A stretch of DNA of 64,000 nucleotides from Diplolepis rosae. Taxonomy: Eukaryota > Arthropoda > Insecta > Hymenoptera > Diplolepididae. Below are positions 35,001 through 45,869 of this stretch, one piece after another. The DNA is taken from positions 620,001 through 684,000 of the forward strand of contig JAPYXD010000686.1 in NCBI GenBank assembly GCA_030998225.1, written 5' to 3'. The notes beneath the pieces were generated by a model. The model searched no databases. It had not been told where the DNA came from and was given only the letters and a program-made list of their open reading frames with translations. Each line of letters begins with the position of its first letter. Position 1 is the first letter of the stretch. The position numbers and the translations under genes were made by a program.

Positions 35001-36780
35001 ATGAATTTCCTTAATCAACTAGCATCCAGAGTGTATTTAATTTTCATTCCACTCCTTTTCTCCAAAGCAGAAAAATTCTTCATAGACTGACAATTTTCTC
35101 ATTCTTCAGGGATTTATTTTGAACCAATTTCAAAAGTTCGTCTTTTTTCCGAAAAATATCATTTTATATCTTATGTCGATATCTTTCAGCCAGACGTACT
35201 TAAATACAAAATAATAGATTTCTCACATAAATTATATGAATATTGCATACTTTCAAATATTGCCAATAATTGTAATTTATACGATCATCAGACACAACTT
35301 GATTTTATAGAACAACGCATCAACTATTTTCTTGAAGAAATATAATTTATATCTAGACAAGCTCGTAATATCACGAATATTTCTAAAACTAATGATCCAT
35401 TCTTACAACAGATACAAAAAGTACTTTTAGAATTGAGAATGAGACAGGAAACCTCCCTTTACTGGCCCAAAGGAAATTTATTTCTACTTCCAAACCCGTT
35501 TTTCCAAAAAGTTACAAATCTTTCTTCAAAACTTGACAACATCATGACCTACAAAAAATGGCATAATTCCCAAAAAGATCCAAATATTCACCTATATCGA
35601 ATATTAGCAGCAAATTGGCTTAAAGACCTGCATGAAATTTCTCAATCTTTTCTTCTACTCCTTGACCAACTTACAGAAGCTATTACCCATGTCGCAACTA
35701 ATTTATGGCACCCTATGCTATTTCCTGATACCTTCTTAGACTTCAAATCCAACAAAGAAGACCCACACCTTGCAACATCCCTTTTTTCTATGATCCTTCC
35801 ATTTTCTAAAATACAATACTTCTTATTCGATAAGTACTTGATTTTTATTATGACTATACCAATCCCATCTGCTGAAGAATTTCAATTATTTAAACCACAT
35901 CCAATTCCAATACATCTCGATTTTAATACTGACGTAATTTCCTCTATTTACATAAAACCTCAAAATTCTTATCTCGCTATTTCTTCAAATAACCAATCAT
36001 ACTTTACAAAAAATGAAAATTTCCTCAATGCATGTTATCAAAATGGATTCCAAACATTTTTTCATCCACCAAGATCTATATCTAATATCTATAACAATCC
36101 TATTTGCGAAACATCAATGTTTCTAAATTCTCAACCATACAAGTGTGAAATATTCATCAGTTTTGGTGAATATCCCTTTCTAACACCATTGCAATTTCAT
36201 CATGGATGGCTATACTCAACTGTTTTCCACCGACAAATTTTCTTATCACGTCAAAAAAACTCTAAGACGTTAATCACTCTCCAAGGAATAGGAATTTTGC
36301 AAACAAAGTCAGGTTGCAATCTCGATTTATCAACTCCATTACCATCTTCAAAACCATTTGAATATAATGGATAATTCAATTCCAGTTAGCAAATCAACCA
36401 CTTCTCTTGCTATAATTTCACCATTTTTACATAATATCTCTATTCAAGAGCCTTACTTACTAAAAAAGGTATTACTTCTTCTTGAACAAAAAGAAGACAT
36501 GCCATTATCAATCTTTGAAAACCATGTCTTTATCCTTACAAAATATGCTAACATTAAAAAAATTATTCCATCTATTTTTATTTCTAGTGCACATAAATTA
36601 ACATTAGCACTGGTCATTATCACTTTACTTATGATTATAATTTTAGGATTGATACTATTGAAAATTAAAAAAATATCTAAAAAAATAAACAAAGCGCCAA
36701 CACGTATAGAACTTATACAAAAAACTCCTTTAAGCTCAGTGACAAAACCTTTACTGACCGACTTGACATTCAACTTTTGA
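35001..36780 (+). pseudogene. env: Envelope protein of the gypsy/baculovirus F type
   Basis: The acceptor TACTTTTCTTTTTCAG (AG at 34983-34984) precedes the ATG at 35001. A signal peptide (LIFIPLLFSKA) is followed by the family hallmark GIYFEPISKVRL and YHFISYVDIF. The long middle frame 35433-36374 contains a helical region with LKDLHEISQSFL and the IPIPSAEEFQLFKPHPIPI motif, then a cysteine-bearing domain. The last frame (36358-36780) ends in a membrane anchor LALVIITLLMIIILGLILL and a basic tail. Breaks: stops at about 35088 and 35343 and a frameshift near 36360. In relatives this class I fusion protein mediates cell entry; this copy is disrupted. Confidence 0.82.
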
Positions 36781-37122
36781 CCTTTCCTTTATTCTATCTT
36801 CCTTTTACCCTTTTTTATATAGACTCAAAGTCACCTTAGAAATTTTTTCAGATACAGGCACATTCCGTCCTTATTTTCCTCAAAACCACGTGCATGAACG
36901 TTGTAAATCCTATACCGTCAGAAGGACAGTTTTTGTAACCACGCCTTTAATATTTCTTACAAAAAAAAAACAAACTGTAATATAAAAGTTGTTTTTCTGA
37001 CGGAAAGTAAAATACTTTTAGCAAAATATTTTACCTTGCATGATTAGAAAATGTATACAAAGTTATTATGCAACCCCCTTATCAGACCTTAAAAATAAAT
37101 CTATTCTAACAATTTGTAGAAA
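36781..37122 (+). other. Spacer with a hairpin
   Basis: No gene is seen. CCGTCAGAA at 36915 pairs with TTCTGACGG ending at 37003, and partial pairing extends inward around a long A run. An acceptor-like CAATTTGTAG lies at 37110-37119, just before the next frame. Confidence 0.45.
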
Positions 37123-37529
37123 ATGATACCGACTCGAACTGAACCTATTGTTAACCATCTTGGACCAGTAGACGGTGTACGTCCGCAAGAATATCCGATA
37201 GCATACGCACACCTATTACAAAGTTATTGCTTCGAATTAGAACCCTCGACATTGTTTTTATATTATAATCACCAAACCACAAAAAGATATTGTCAATTCT
37301 GTTTTGAAAAACTAGATCAAGACAATCAAAATAATTGTGAATTTTTTACGTCATGGCATTCCATCTGTAAACTAGAATGCATATACATGAATTGTTACGG
37401 TTGTCAAGATTATCAATTACTCCGCGAAAAAGAGCAGCTGATTGTAGAGAATGTATTGAAGAATATTTAAATAATAAATTCAAAATTAGTCAAGGAAACG
37501 AAGTTCTAGTAGAAAATATCCCTGCATGA
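37123..37529 (+). pseudogene. Cysteine-rich accessory protein, copy 1
   Basis: The ATG at 37123 lies three bases after a TTTGTAG acceptor. The product begins MIPTRTEPIVNHLG and carries cysteine pairs YCQFC, an ICKLEC region and CYGC. After a frameshift near 37430 it continues with RAADCRECIEEYL and stops at 37527-37529. The spacing suggests two zinc-binding modules of the CxxC...CxxC kind. I do not recognise a named family. The neighbouring frame at 37669-38099 has the same order of motifs, so the two are tandem duplicates. Confidence 0.5.
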
Positions 37530-37668
37530 TTATACGTATCTACCTTCCACGCATGTAATCACGCTTAAAAAATTTTGTTAAATTGAATAAAATCCTCAAT
37601 ACTAAAAAATTGTAAATTTTGCAAATATTTCAAATTCCTTAAATATTGTAAATTTCCCCAACAGAAAA

Positions 37669-38099
37669 ATGCTGCTTTAAGAAATCGAAACAATCGAAGC
37701 AGAAGAAGTTCGAGCAAGCGAGCAGGATGTTCAGCCGTATTTTGAACATCAATTATGGTCGGAATACTGCTATACAACCTTGGTTGAGAATTTCTACATG
37801 AATGTTCTTGAAAAAAAACTTGTTTGCGAGGATTGTTGGATGACAGAACTTAGCTTCTTTGAAACCGAAGTAACGTTACCCGTCCGAATAGATCACATAG
37901 TTACTAAAGACTTATATTGTACCTTAAATTATCTAACCTCGACTGCTCCCTTTGCAATACACAAATTTTTTACAAGCGGCAAAGAGCAGATTTATGCGTA
38001 ACTTGTGCCGAACGTATAATTCATTTATACCAACAAGAAGCATTGTATAACGACGTCGATTCCGAAGCATCCACCATTATTTATAATAACAACGAATAG
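37669..38099 (+). pseudogene. Cysteine-rich accessory protein, copy 2
   Basis: The ATG at 37669 comes five bases after TTTCCCCAACAG but meets TAA three codons later. An otherwise open frame continues through VCEDCWMTEL and a DLYC segment, then shifts near 37920 into LDCSLCNTQIF and RADLCVTCAERI. The paired motifs (CxxC, then CSLC, then RAD-C-xx-C) parallel YCQFC, CYGC and RAADCREC of copy 1. A further degenerate piece with HCFLCMKYLFEL lies at 38207-38470. Function unknown; zinc binding is inferred from the cysteines. Confidence 0.48.
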
Positions 38100-38206
38100 A
38101 AATAATAAATTAATCCATACTTTTTATTATTCTTTTTTCTAAATATAAACAATATCTATTAGTAACTTTTGTTAAAAAAAAATTTTCCCTTTTAATTTTT
38201 TATTCG

Positions 38207-38470
38207 TTGTTTAAAATCATGTTGCATATACACCACTACTTCTTCCTTATCCGCTATAATGTACCGACAAACTTTAATAAATTAAAATGTTCTATCGACA
38301 AAAAACAAACCTTTTTGGTACATCTTAAAACAGACCACTGTTTTCTCTGCATGAAATATCTCTTTGAGTTAGGAAACGCGGAAAGTGAATATACCAACAC
38401 AAAATTATTAACAAAAAAACCAACTAACTTTAGAATTTTAATCAATTTAATCATCAACTCAAACAGGTAA
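38207..38470 (+). pseudogene. Possible third, truncated cysteine-rich copy
   Basis: The frame contains a KLKCSI residue pattern followed by DHCFLCMKYLFEL, which resembles the CxxC part of the two preceding copies. The N- and C-terminal modules are absent. It may equally be chance, because the frame is short. Confidence 0.3.
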
Positions 38471-38490
38471 TTCTTTTGCAGATCAAAACA

Positions 38491-38940
38491 ATGGCCTTGC
38501 AGACAAGAGACCTATCGAAAGGTACTGCTGTACAAGTTTTAAACGAGATAAGCATAGAGTATGATTTCTCCGAACCCTCATATATTGTAAAATCGCTAGG
38601 GTTACAACAAGAGCTACCACCATTTGAAGCGACTTGAAAAATTTTTAAAGATAATTTAACCTATGCTTGTATTGGGGAACCTGTGTCCCAAAAGAAAGTA
38701 GCCAAATAGAACGCAGCAGCTAAAGTCTTGGAAACACTTTCCACGATATATGCATTTTTAGAAGAGAAATTAGAAAAATGCTTAGTAACAGAATCAAAAT
38801 GTTTAACAATATGTGATAAAAGCGGTAGAAAAGCTTTACAAAAATGGACTAATGCATGTGAAAGGTGTTTTCAAAGGGGACATTTAGCTCATAACTGTCG
38901 CAACCCTTTACGCAATAAAAAATATAAAAACAATTCTTGA
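38491..38940 (+). pseudogene. dsRBD plus CCHC accessory protein, third unit
   Basis: The ATG at 38491 follows TTCTTTTGCAG. The domain order is a canonical dsRNA-binding domain, AVQVLNEISIEYDFSEPSYIV, then ELPPFEA, then VSQKKVAK and NAAAKVLETL, then a linker and a perfect CCHC knuckle CERCFQRGHLAHNC near 38860. Two in-frame stops (about 38635 and 38706) interrupt the dsRBD. Unlike the copies at 33583 and 34358 it keeps the QKKVAK lysines that contact RNA in this family. The frame ends at 38938-38940, about 400 bp before the PPT. Confidence 0.72.
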
Positions 38941-39349
38941 AAATTTTTTTTACTAATCTACGACATCATAAAATTACGTTCTATATTACACCATGTTATA
39001 ATTTACGAATATGAAATAAAAATTATTGATGTATTTAGTTATATAACAAAAAATCATATGTAACCTTATGTTAAGTTCATACTATTTCAAAAAAAACTAT
39101 GTAATTATTTATAACAAAAAAAATTATAATATTTAGATAATATAAATTTTTATGACATCCAAAAAAAATGTTCGATATTGGAATGTATCAAATAGTAAAA
39201 TGCAAAGAATATAAATTGTAAAAGAGACGCCGAAATGAATGTTGGTTATTACATCAGACATAGAAATTCAATGTATCTTCAAAAACATTAACGAATGTAT
39301 TCTTCTTCCGAAGATTCGATCGCGGATGTTTCACCCCCGCGCTCGAACT
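38941..39349 (+). other. AT-rich 3' untranslated segment of the accessory block
   Basis: No gene is seen. The last 45 bases (GAAGATTCGATCGCGGAT and onward) are homologous to the segment before the PPT of element A. Confidence 0.6.
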
Positions 39350-39364
39350 AGGGGGGAGGGGAGG
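39350..39364 (+). promoter_or_regulatory. Polypurine tract before the 3' LTR
   Basis: AGGGGGGAGGGGAGG abuts TGTCACGTCCCGCGAC. Both the tract and the first 16 bases of the LTR match those of element A. Confidence 0.85.
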
Positions 39365-40180
39365 TGTCACGTCCCGCGACGCATTAGAATGTACTATAGG
39401 CATGGGCTGGGTCTAGAGAGAAATCTGGGGAAATTACTAAAAGAGAGAGAAAACCACCTATTGAAAAGAGAGGTATAACTACGTCACACGCAGCGGGAGA
39501 CTGCGCAACGCGTGACGTCACCAAAAAATATAATATAAAAAGGACACGCCGCCATGGGAAAACTAGTCTTGTGAGCAGAATTTAAGTGCGGCATTTTCTA
39601 AAAAACTAAAAAGAGACTTTTGATTTGATAACTCAAAAAGCTCTACAGAAAGGAAAAACACTAGCTTTTTAGGAAAAGTATTAAAGTATTGATGAGTTCG
39701 GTATTTCAGTATTTATAAGTATGGAATTCCCAAAATTAAAACGTGTTTTGAAGGCGCTACTGCGCGAAATAACGCAGCAAATATTGATCGAAATTTTGTT
39801 TATGAATTCTAGATACGAAGTCTATAAAACACGGGCAACATTTCGACGATTCCTCCGTCTTACTTTTTCTCATTCCGAAAAACTGAAATTCGTGAGTTTC
39901 TTTGCCGTTCTTATTCTTTAAATAAAGAATAAAAATTCGCGAAATTTTCACCCTTCGTGTGACCCACTCAGAAATTTCGAAAGTAATTTTGTCTCAAAAC
40001 AGGGCAAAATTGTTGTTTAAAAATTCTGAGAATCAATGTAATTAAACATTGCAAACCTGAAATAGAATCTCGAAGTTAAAGAGCGAAACTTTTGACCAAG
40101 TCGGGCAAAAATAGAATTATAAAAGTTTAAAAATCGATAAATTAAAGATCGTAAAGGTCGAAATGTTTCAGAATGTAACA
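39365..40180 (+). repeat. 3' LTR ending the accessory block (about 816 bp)
   Basis: It starts TGTCACGTCCCGCGAC and probably ends GAATGTAACA at 40180, compared with GACGTAACA at the end of the A LTR. A TATA box lies in AATATAATATAAAAAGG near 39530 and AATAAA is near 39920. After the first 16 bases it does not resemble the A LTR or the sequence upstream of the B primer site, so its partner 5' LTR is not in this window or has been replaced. Confidence 0.65.
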
Positions 40181-41172
40181 GTGCAAAAGGCTGAAGGGGC
40201 CTCGAAACAACGCTAATCCATCATGTTTTAAGTAAATGTAAACCCAGGAAAACATTGATCAACATTGTAAATAATTTTACTAGAAAGTGGAAGCAAGAAG
40301 AGAGAGCGTAAGAAAGAGAAAGAGAGAGAGACATCTAGCGCGCGTATACTCATGCACTGTATATCACTATATCGCCGTTTGTCAATTCCTCTTTTCGTTC
40401 GCCCATGCACATGCCCGATATACCCGTCCCTTTTTAAAACATTTTTATGTGCACTGCTGTACATCGCGATGCTAGCATACATTCCATATTCACAAATCCT
40501 TCTCGTGGCCTATCCTTGCTTAGATACTTTAGCCAGCTGATCTCCCACAACAGAGGCTACGTGCTTTTTGGAATTAAAACCTAAGATTCATCTGAACATT
40601 GAAATAATTATGTTAAGGCTTTTTAATTCATATACCAAAATATCTGAAAAATAAAGTAAATATCATAAACTATACATTTTGTCATTTTGAATTTGTCGTC
40701 TGCTTCCCGCCTCTTTCATACGAAGTCGAGAGAGACATTGTTCTCGATCTTGGCTAAACAACCGACAGCGTGAAATCGAAGTGAGAGAGTGGGGACACAC
40801 AGACACGCCGCGTTTAGTTGTGTGAGGATCCACACGGGTCAATGGTGGAGGCCGTTTACGTCCACGTTCTGTGAACACTGCCCTGAACAAGTTCTGCCCG
40901 GGCCTGGTTCCCGAAGTACCACACGGAAACCTCCGGAAATCGGTCCTCCTGGTCCAGCGACATTGAGGGTAGCTGACCGCACCCGACCATACCCGACCGT
41001 ATTCGACCGTACCCTAACGTACCTGGAAGTACCCGAACGTACTTGATTGTTACCAAATGTAAGTAAATGATGCCGTATGATACCGAGTGATATCAGGCAT
41101 TACGGTACAACACGAATTTGTTGAAATACCGGCGAACCAGGTCATCCCTCTACCAAGGGCGACTGCCATTGG
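40181..41172. other. Mixed repeat DNA with a 10-bp microrepeat
   Basis: A GA-rich stretch lies at 40300-40335. Around 40975-41045 is a degenerate 10-bp repeat of ACCCGACCRT/GTACCTGGA type. The 40660-41170 segment is GC-richer than its surroundings and probably derives from a transposon, but no coding motif is recognised. Confidence 0.4.
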
Positions 41173-42010
41173 TCATGGGGCGAACCGGGCCACGACACAA
41201 ATTATGAGCCGCCGTTTCATTAATGCAATGATCTTACGTATTTGTTTTATAGAGATAATTGAATAACCATACGTTAACCGCTCAATGGCCCACCCAGCTA
41301 AGCCTGTGCCCATGAACCCGCTCCAACACACACAACAACACAACACCAATAATGTTTTCCGAGTGACTAAAGATGTATGTGGTCTGGCTTTATCTTGGCG
41401 GAAGATGACGCCTTCACAAGTTGCCAGTTCTGGTTGCTTTTCCTTCATTTTCTTGTCCAATTTCATTAGCTGGCGACAGTACACATTCGAATTGATAGTT
41501 TGGTTTCTTGGGAGTAGCTTAAAATAAAAAATACCTTTGGAATCCCACCAAACACTAAGCCAAACCTTCTTTTGATAAATATCGGCTTTTGATGTCGATT
41601 GTTCAGGATCATCTCGCTTGCTCCATGATCTTTTTCGTACGACGTTATCGTCAACAATCCATTCTTCATTGCTCGTTATTATTCGCTTTCAAAATGGTTC
41701 AGTTTCATTAAGTTCCAGCAGAGAACCGAAAATGGAAATTCGTTTGGTGGGTTGAATTTCGTTTAATTTTTGAGAAACCCAGATATCAAGCTTATTAACA
41801 TAACCAAGTTGTTTAAACGTTGTTTTAACGCCCGTTATTTTCTATCATTGCTTTTATTTTGTCGTCGTCAACTTCAGTTGGACGTCAGGAGCGTGGTGCA
41901 TCTTTGTGGTCAAAATCTCCGGAACGAAAACGAACATACCAATTCAACAAAGTAACAAAGTAAAATGTGACGAAAATAACCGTCTGGAATCTCCATTTCA
42001 AATCAATGCA
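41173..42010 (-). pseudogene. mariner transposase remnant
   Basis: Read on the minus strand, successive frames give the DAPRS and RPTEVDDDKI segment of the N-terminal part (about 41890), EEWIVDDNVV (about 41640), then YCRQLMKLDKKMKEKQPEL and the catalytic GVIFRQDKARPHTS (about 41400). In mariner the order is WxxxDE then DNARPH; here the asparagine is changed and frames shift several times. The C-terminal DYHLF part is lost. Terminal inverted repeats were not located. Confidence 0.8.
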
Positions 42011-42204
42011 AAACAATAAATAAACGACAAAACTGGGAACTCTTTTTTACTGAATATTCTATGAAAATTTAGCTGCCAAATACCATGTACGGTCTGAAGT
42101 TTGCAATAGAGTAGAACGACTTCGAACGACTAAAGTCATCTAGCGGAAAAAAGGAAAATGACTGCTGCCAACCCAATAAATATTCGTAATATTCGGAAAG
42201 TAGG

Positions 42205-43571
42205 GATGTTACATGGCGGCAGAACAGGGACCGGTTGAACATAGAGTGGGGGCACAGGCCTATAAAAGCAGGAGCGAAAGTCCGATAGACACAGTTAGTC
42301 GTCTGGTACCACAGAGGAAACAACGAAGAGACACTGATCCTGTTCAAACGGTGACACTGCTCCTAAGAAATACCACTATTAACGGATACCCCTCTCGTCA
42401 GAGAGACACCGTATTAATTGAAGATACACCACTCTCTTTAGATAGACACGGCTCTCTTTAGATAGAAAACTTCCACTCTGACCAGAGACGACATACCGCT
42501 CCTCGATTGGAGGAGATACAAAGTGGTTTTCAAAGCGAATAACAATACCAAAGATCCAGAAGAGAGAATATGGAGGTCTACTGGGTACACCGACTCACCA
42601 AAGAACAAGTCATCCAAGAATTAGAAAAATATGAGCTGGACCCTAGCGGCTTTCTGGCTGTGCATAGACATCGGATGGTGTCATTTGCCCGACAGCACTG
42701 AGACCTTTTCGCGGAAAAACCTGGAGATCCACCAGACTACAAAGAGGATCCTGACCGGGCAAAGGACTTTAAGCGGAAGGAGGAAGAATAAATCGGACTA
42801 AGAGAAATCTCAGTAGCCTCGGCAACCCAAAGAGAGGCGTTATGGTACAGGAACTGCGCATCAACCATAACGACCTGGGAGGAGCTAGAACAAGGGTTGA
42901 GAAGTTTTTACCTACCACTGGGGGAACGAAATCAATAAGACCAGCACATTAGTCACCGGTGACAAGGGCCCAGAGAGACCATACGAGTTGACGCTAAGGT
43001 ACTACTCACCCTCTTGAGAAGACGGGGTGGCTACGTCAACGAAAGCGTTATCGAAAGCAGCATTTCAAAGTAGGAATGCTGCTGGAGGTAAGGACAACGA
43101 GACCATAACCGATTTAAATGCCACAATCAACGAGTAATGTTGTGTTCCTGGTATGGCAAAGAGGGCGTTCTAACAAAAGATTGCCAATGTCCAGAGCCGG
43201 AAAACTACAGACGGACTAGGCCAACACCACCAGCAGTCCGGTCCGAAGAAGTAAAAGCACCGACACGAGAGCATTCATCTGTGTCACAAAAGGAATGAAC
43301 TGGTTTAAAGCTCTTACAGACCCTTTATCCGTTCGCTCATATGTGGACCAGAAAATCGGCTAAAAATGCTTAAAAGAGCAATAGAGGGTGGAAGATAGCG
43401 GCAAGACCGTCATCTTCGCTGACTGATCAGAGGTTAACTCAGGAAAAAAGCTCACCGGAACAATAACTGCTGCCAACCGGAACATCAAAACCGAGTTCCG
43501 AGAACTGCCAAACCTGATTCCCAGAGTCCTTTTTTGGAATGGACGCCTTAAGCAAGCTGGGGCTCTAGATA
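42205..43571 (+). pseudogene. gag: Fragment of a second Gypsy lineage: promoter/leader and gag
   Basis: A TATA box TATAAAAGCAGG at 42261 is followed by a leader, then ATG 42570 (MEVYWVHRLTKEQVIQEL). The frame carries a gag-like TTWEELEQGLRSFYLP and PRETIRVDAKVL. After several breaks there is a zinc-knuckle relic (CSWYGKEG and DC near 43145-43185). Base composition is near 50 percent GC, unlike the A/B family, so this is another lineage. It ends abruptly where gag fragment D begins (about 43572). Confidence 0.6.
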
Positions 43572-44636
43572 CTCTTAAAGGGTATCCTTTTCTTCTTTAC
43601 GAATTTCTAACTCAGGACGCAAAGCGCGTATGAAACACTGAATTGCATCTTTTTCAAGATTTTGTATGAAAGCATTATCTACCGGACCGCCATTATTAAG
43701 TCCGTGAGCATATTCTATTCTGTCAGCAATTTCTTCAATTCTAGCAGCATAGGGAAGAACATTTTCTCTTTCACACATGAATGTTTTACCTAATTCTCCC
43801 TGCAACTGATATACGCTTTTCGCAGGGCATTATACTCCTTACAATTTTTCTATCAATCCCTATATTGTTGTATAAGTTGACCCAAAAATACATTTTCAAG
43901 CCTCACCAGACAATTTACCTCTCAACAGACGTGCAAAGTTTTCTCAGTCAGCAGGTGTCGGCAGCATTGCCTTCGCTTCCATGCAACCCTCGATAAAGTG
44001 TGCCAATAGAACGTCACTTCCGTCGAACAAAGGGATCACCTCTAGCGCGTCGCGTGAGGATACCTGCTGGCTGTTGGGTATGACTACGGCCATTTCTTCG
44101 TTATTTACGGGATTATCTTGATTTATGACTTCTGTGTCGCTTTTGTCGTCGTCGCTGTCGTTGTTACTAATTACAGTGTCACGAGCCAATGAGGGTTTCA
44201 ATCCCTTTTTCAAAGTTGTATTGTCTATTGTTATTACTGTTGAGCTCAGCAAACTAGACTCGTCAAAAGAAGATAATTCGTTCGTTAGGGCTTGATCTTG
44301 ATTACTAGATCCTGTTACAATGTTTAAATCTGGACAGAAACATGAATAAAACACGCTAGTTTTTCCTAAACTTTAACTTGATATACTTCGGTTATTAAGT
44401 AGCGTCTTGTCTGAACTTGAATCGTTTAGCTGCAGAGTGTCATCCAATTCTTGTTCGGCAGGAAAAGGGTTGGAAATATCTTTGTATTTATTATCGACTA
44501 AATTTTCTTTGATTTCAGCTTTCAAAGAATCTTTTTGATTTTGATCCACGATTTTTGCGAGCCGATTATCTTGCTTGGATTTAACACGTGTAATAACCTT
44601 TTGGGCGGATTCTACAAGGGGATCTGGTTTTGACAT
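43572..44636 (-). pseudogene. gag: Gag fragment D, same family as element B
   Basis: The minus-strand start ATG at 44636 gives MSKPDPLVESAQKV, close to the B gag start. After a shift near 44370 come SSTVITIDN and VIPLFDGSDVLLAHFIEGC. The capsid-like core ends near 43575 with several stops at 43830-43945. The upstream minus-strand sequence matches the leader of B. No zinc knuckle or pol is joined to it, so the element is truncated at the capsid end. Confidence 0.85.
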
Positions 44637-45039
44637 TGCTTCATGATAAATATAAAGTTTCTTTTTATTGAGCGTTATCTTATATTATTTATTGATAATT
44701 ATCAATTGTTTTTAACAATAAGAAAAAAGCTACATATAAAATTTGTTTGCAAATAAATGAAATAAAGTTAGTAAAACTTTAATTTTAATTGTTAAATTAT
44801 TTTTATTTGTTGATAACAATAAATAAATAGAATGGTATGTTGTTGGAAAAATTGGCTTCAGGGTCCATAAAATGATTAAGTCAAATTTAATCAAACGTTT
44901 CGGCTCTGATCAGAGCCCTCATCAGTGATATTTATTAGAATCTAGAAAATACAAAAAGGTTGCAGTCGCTAATTTCACATATTTTCTCGGAATTACTAGA
45001 GTACTCAACATATGATACAAAAAGGAGTACTTGATATAT
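44637..45039. other. Leader remnant of D and a dispersed repeat
   Basis: 44637-44860 is the partial leader of gag fragment D. Around 44905-44935 is CGTTTCGGCTCTGATCAGAG, a palindromic patch with the same CGTTTCGGC core as near 3480. Nothing coding is seen. Confidence 0.45.
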
Positions 45040-45059
45040 CAATTGAAAAAGAAAAGTTT

Positions 45060-45760
45060 GGATATATTCTTCGTGCGAAGCTGAATGTGAATAGCTTGAT
45101 CTAGACCATTAAGGCTTCCTTTTGAATATTTTTTATAAAACTATTTTAGAACTATTTATCAACTATGTATAAAAAATATCCACATTTTTCCATGCCTTGT
45201 CCATACCAGTGTCTACAATTAAATTCTTGGGTGACAAGTTGAATGGAAAGAGCTAAATGTTAAGCATTGATGCTATTTTGAACTATTTTGGCCGATCAAC
45301 CCATTTTTAAACTATTTCTAAAAAATTATTTATATTTTTCGAGCTGAATTGGTTGAAGCTATTAGGGCTTTGTTTGAGCTATTTTACCTAAAATATTTTA
45401 AAACTATATTGAAATATGTATCTACATATATATATTGGTATGTACTATCCATACCCGTATCTACAATAAATTCTTCGGTGTAAAGCTGAATGGGAATAGC
45501 TTGATCTCGAACATTAAGGTTATTCATGAACTATTGTATTTGTCTGAAAACTATTTCAAAACTATTCTTAAACGATTTATAAAAAATATTCACATTTTAA
45601 ATGTCTTATCTATACCGGTGTCTATAAATAAATTCTTCGATTACAAGTTGAATGGAAAGAGCTTGATGTAAAGCATTGATGCTATTTTGAACTATTTTGA
45701 CTGAAAAACAATTTTTGAACATTTTCTAAAGAATTATTTATAATATATAAAAATTAATTT
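45060..45760. repeat. Satellite with about 155-bp units and a 410-bp higher-order period
   Basis: Units start with ATTCTTCGGTGNNAAGCTGAA at about 45064, 45217, 45469 and 45630, with a decayed unit near 45340. The first and fourth units share GAATAGCTTGATCT and ACCATTAAGG. The second and fifth share GAATGGAAAGAGCT and GCATTGATGCTATTTTGAAC. Alternating unit types therefore repeat every 405-412 bp. Confidence 0.7.
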
Positions 45761-45869
45761 ATAAGTCTTTTTGAGGTATCCAAACTTTCCAATCTCATGC
45801 ACGTAGAAACAAAAAAGTTTGAATGACTAACCTTTCAAGTAAATAGAGAGAAATTCAATAATTTGCACA

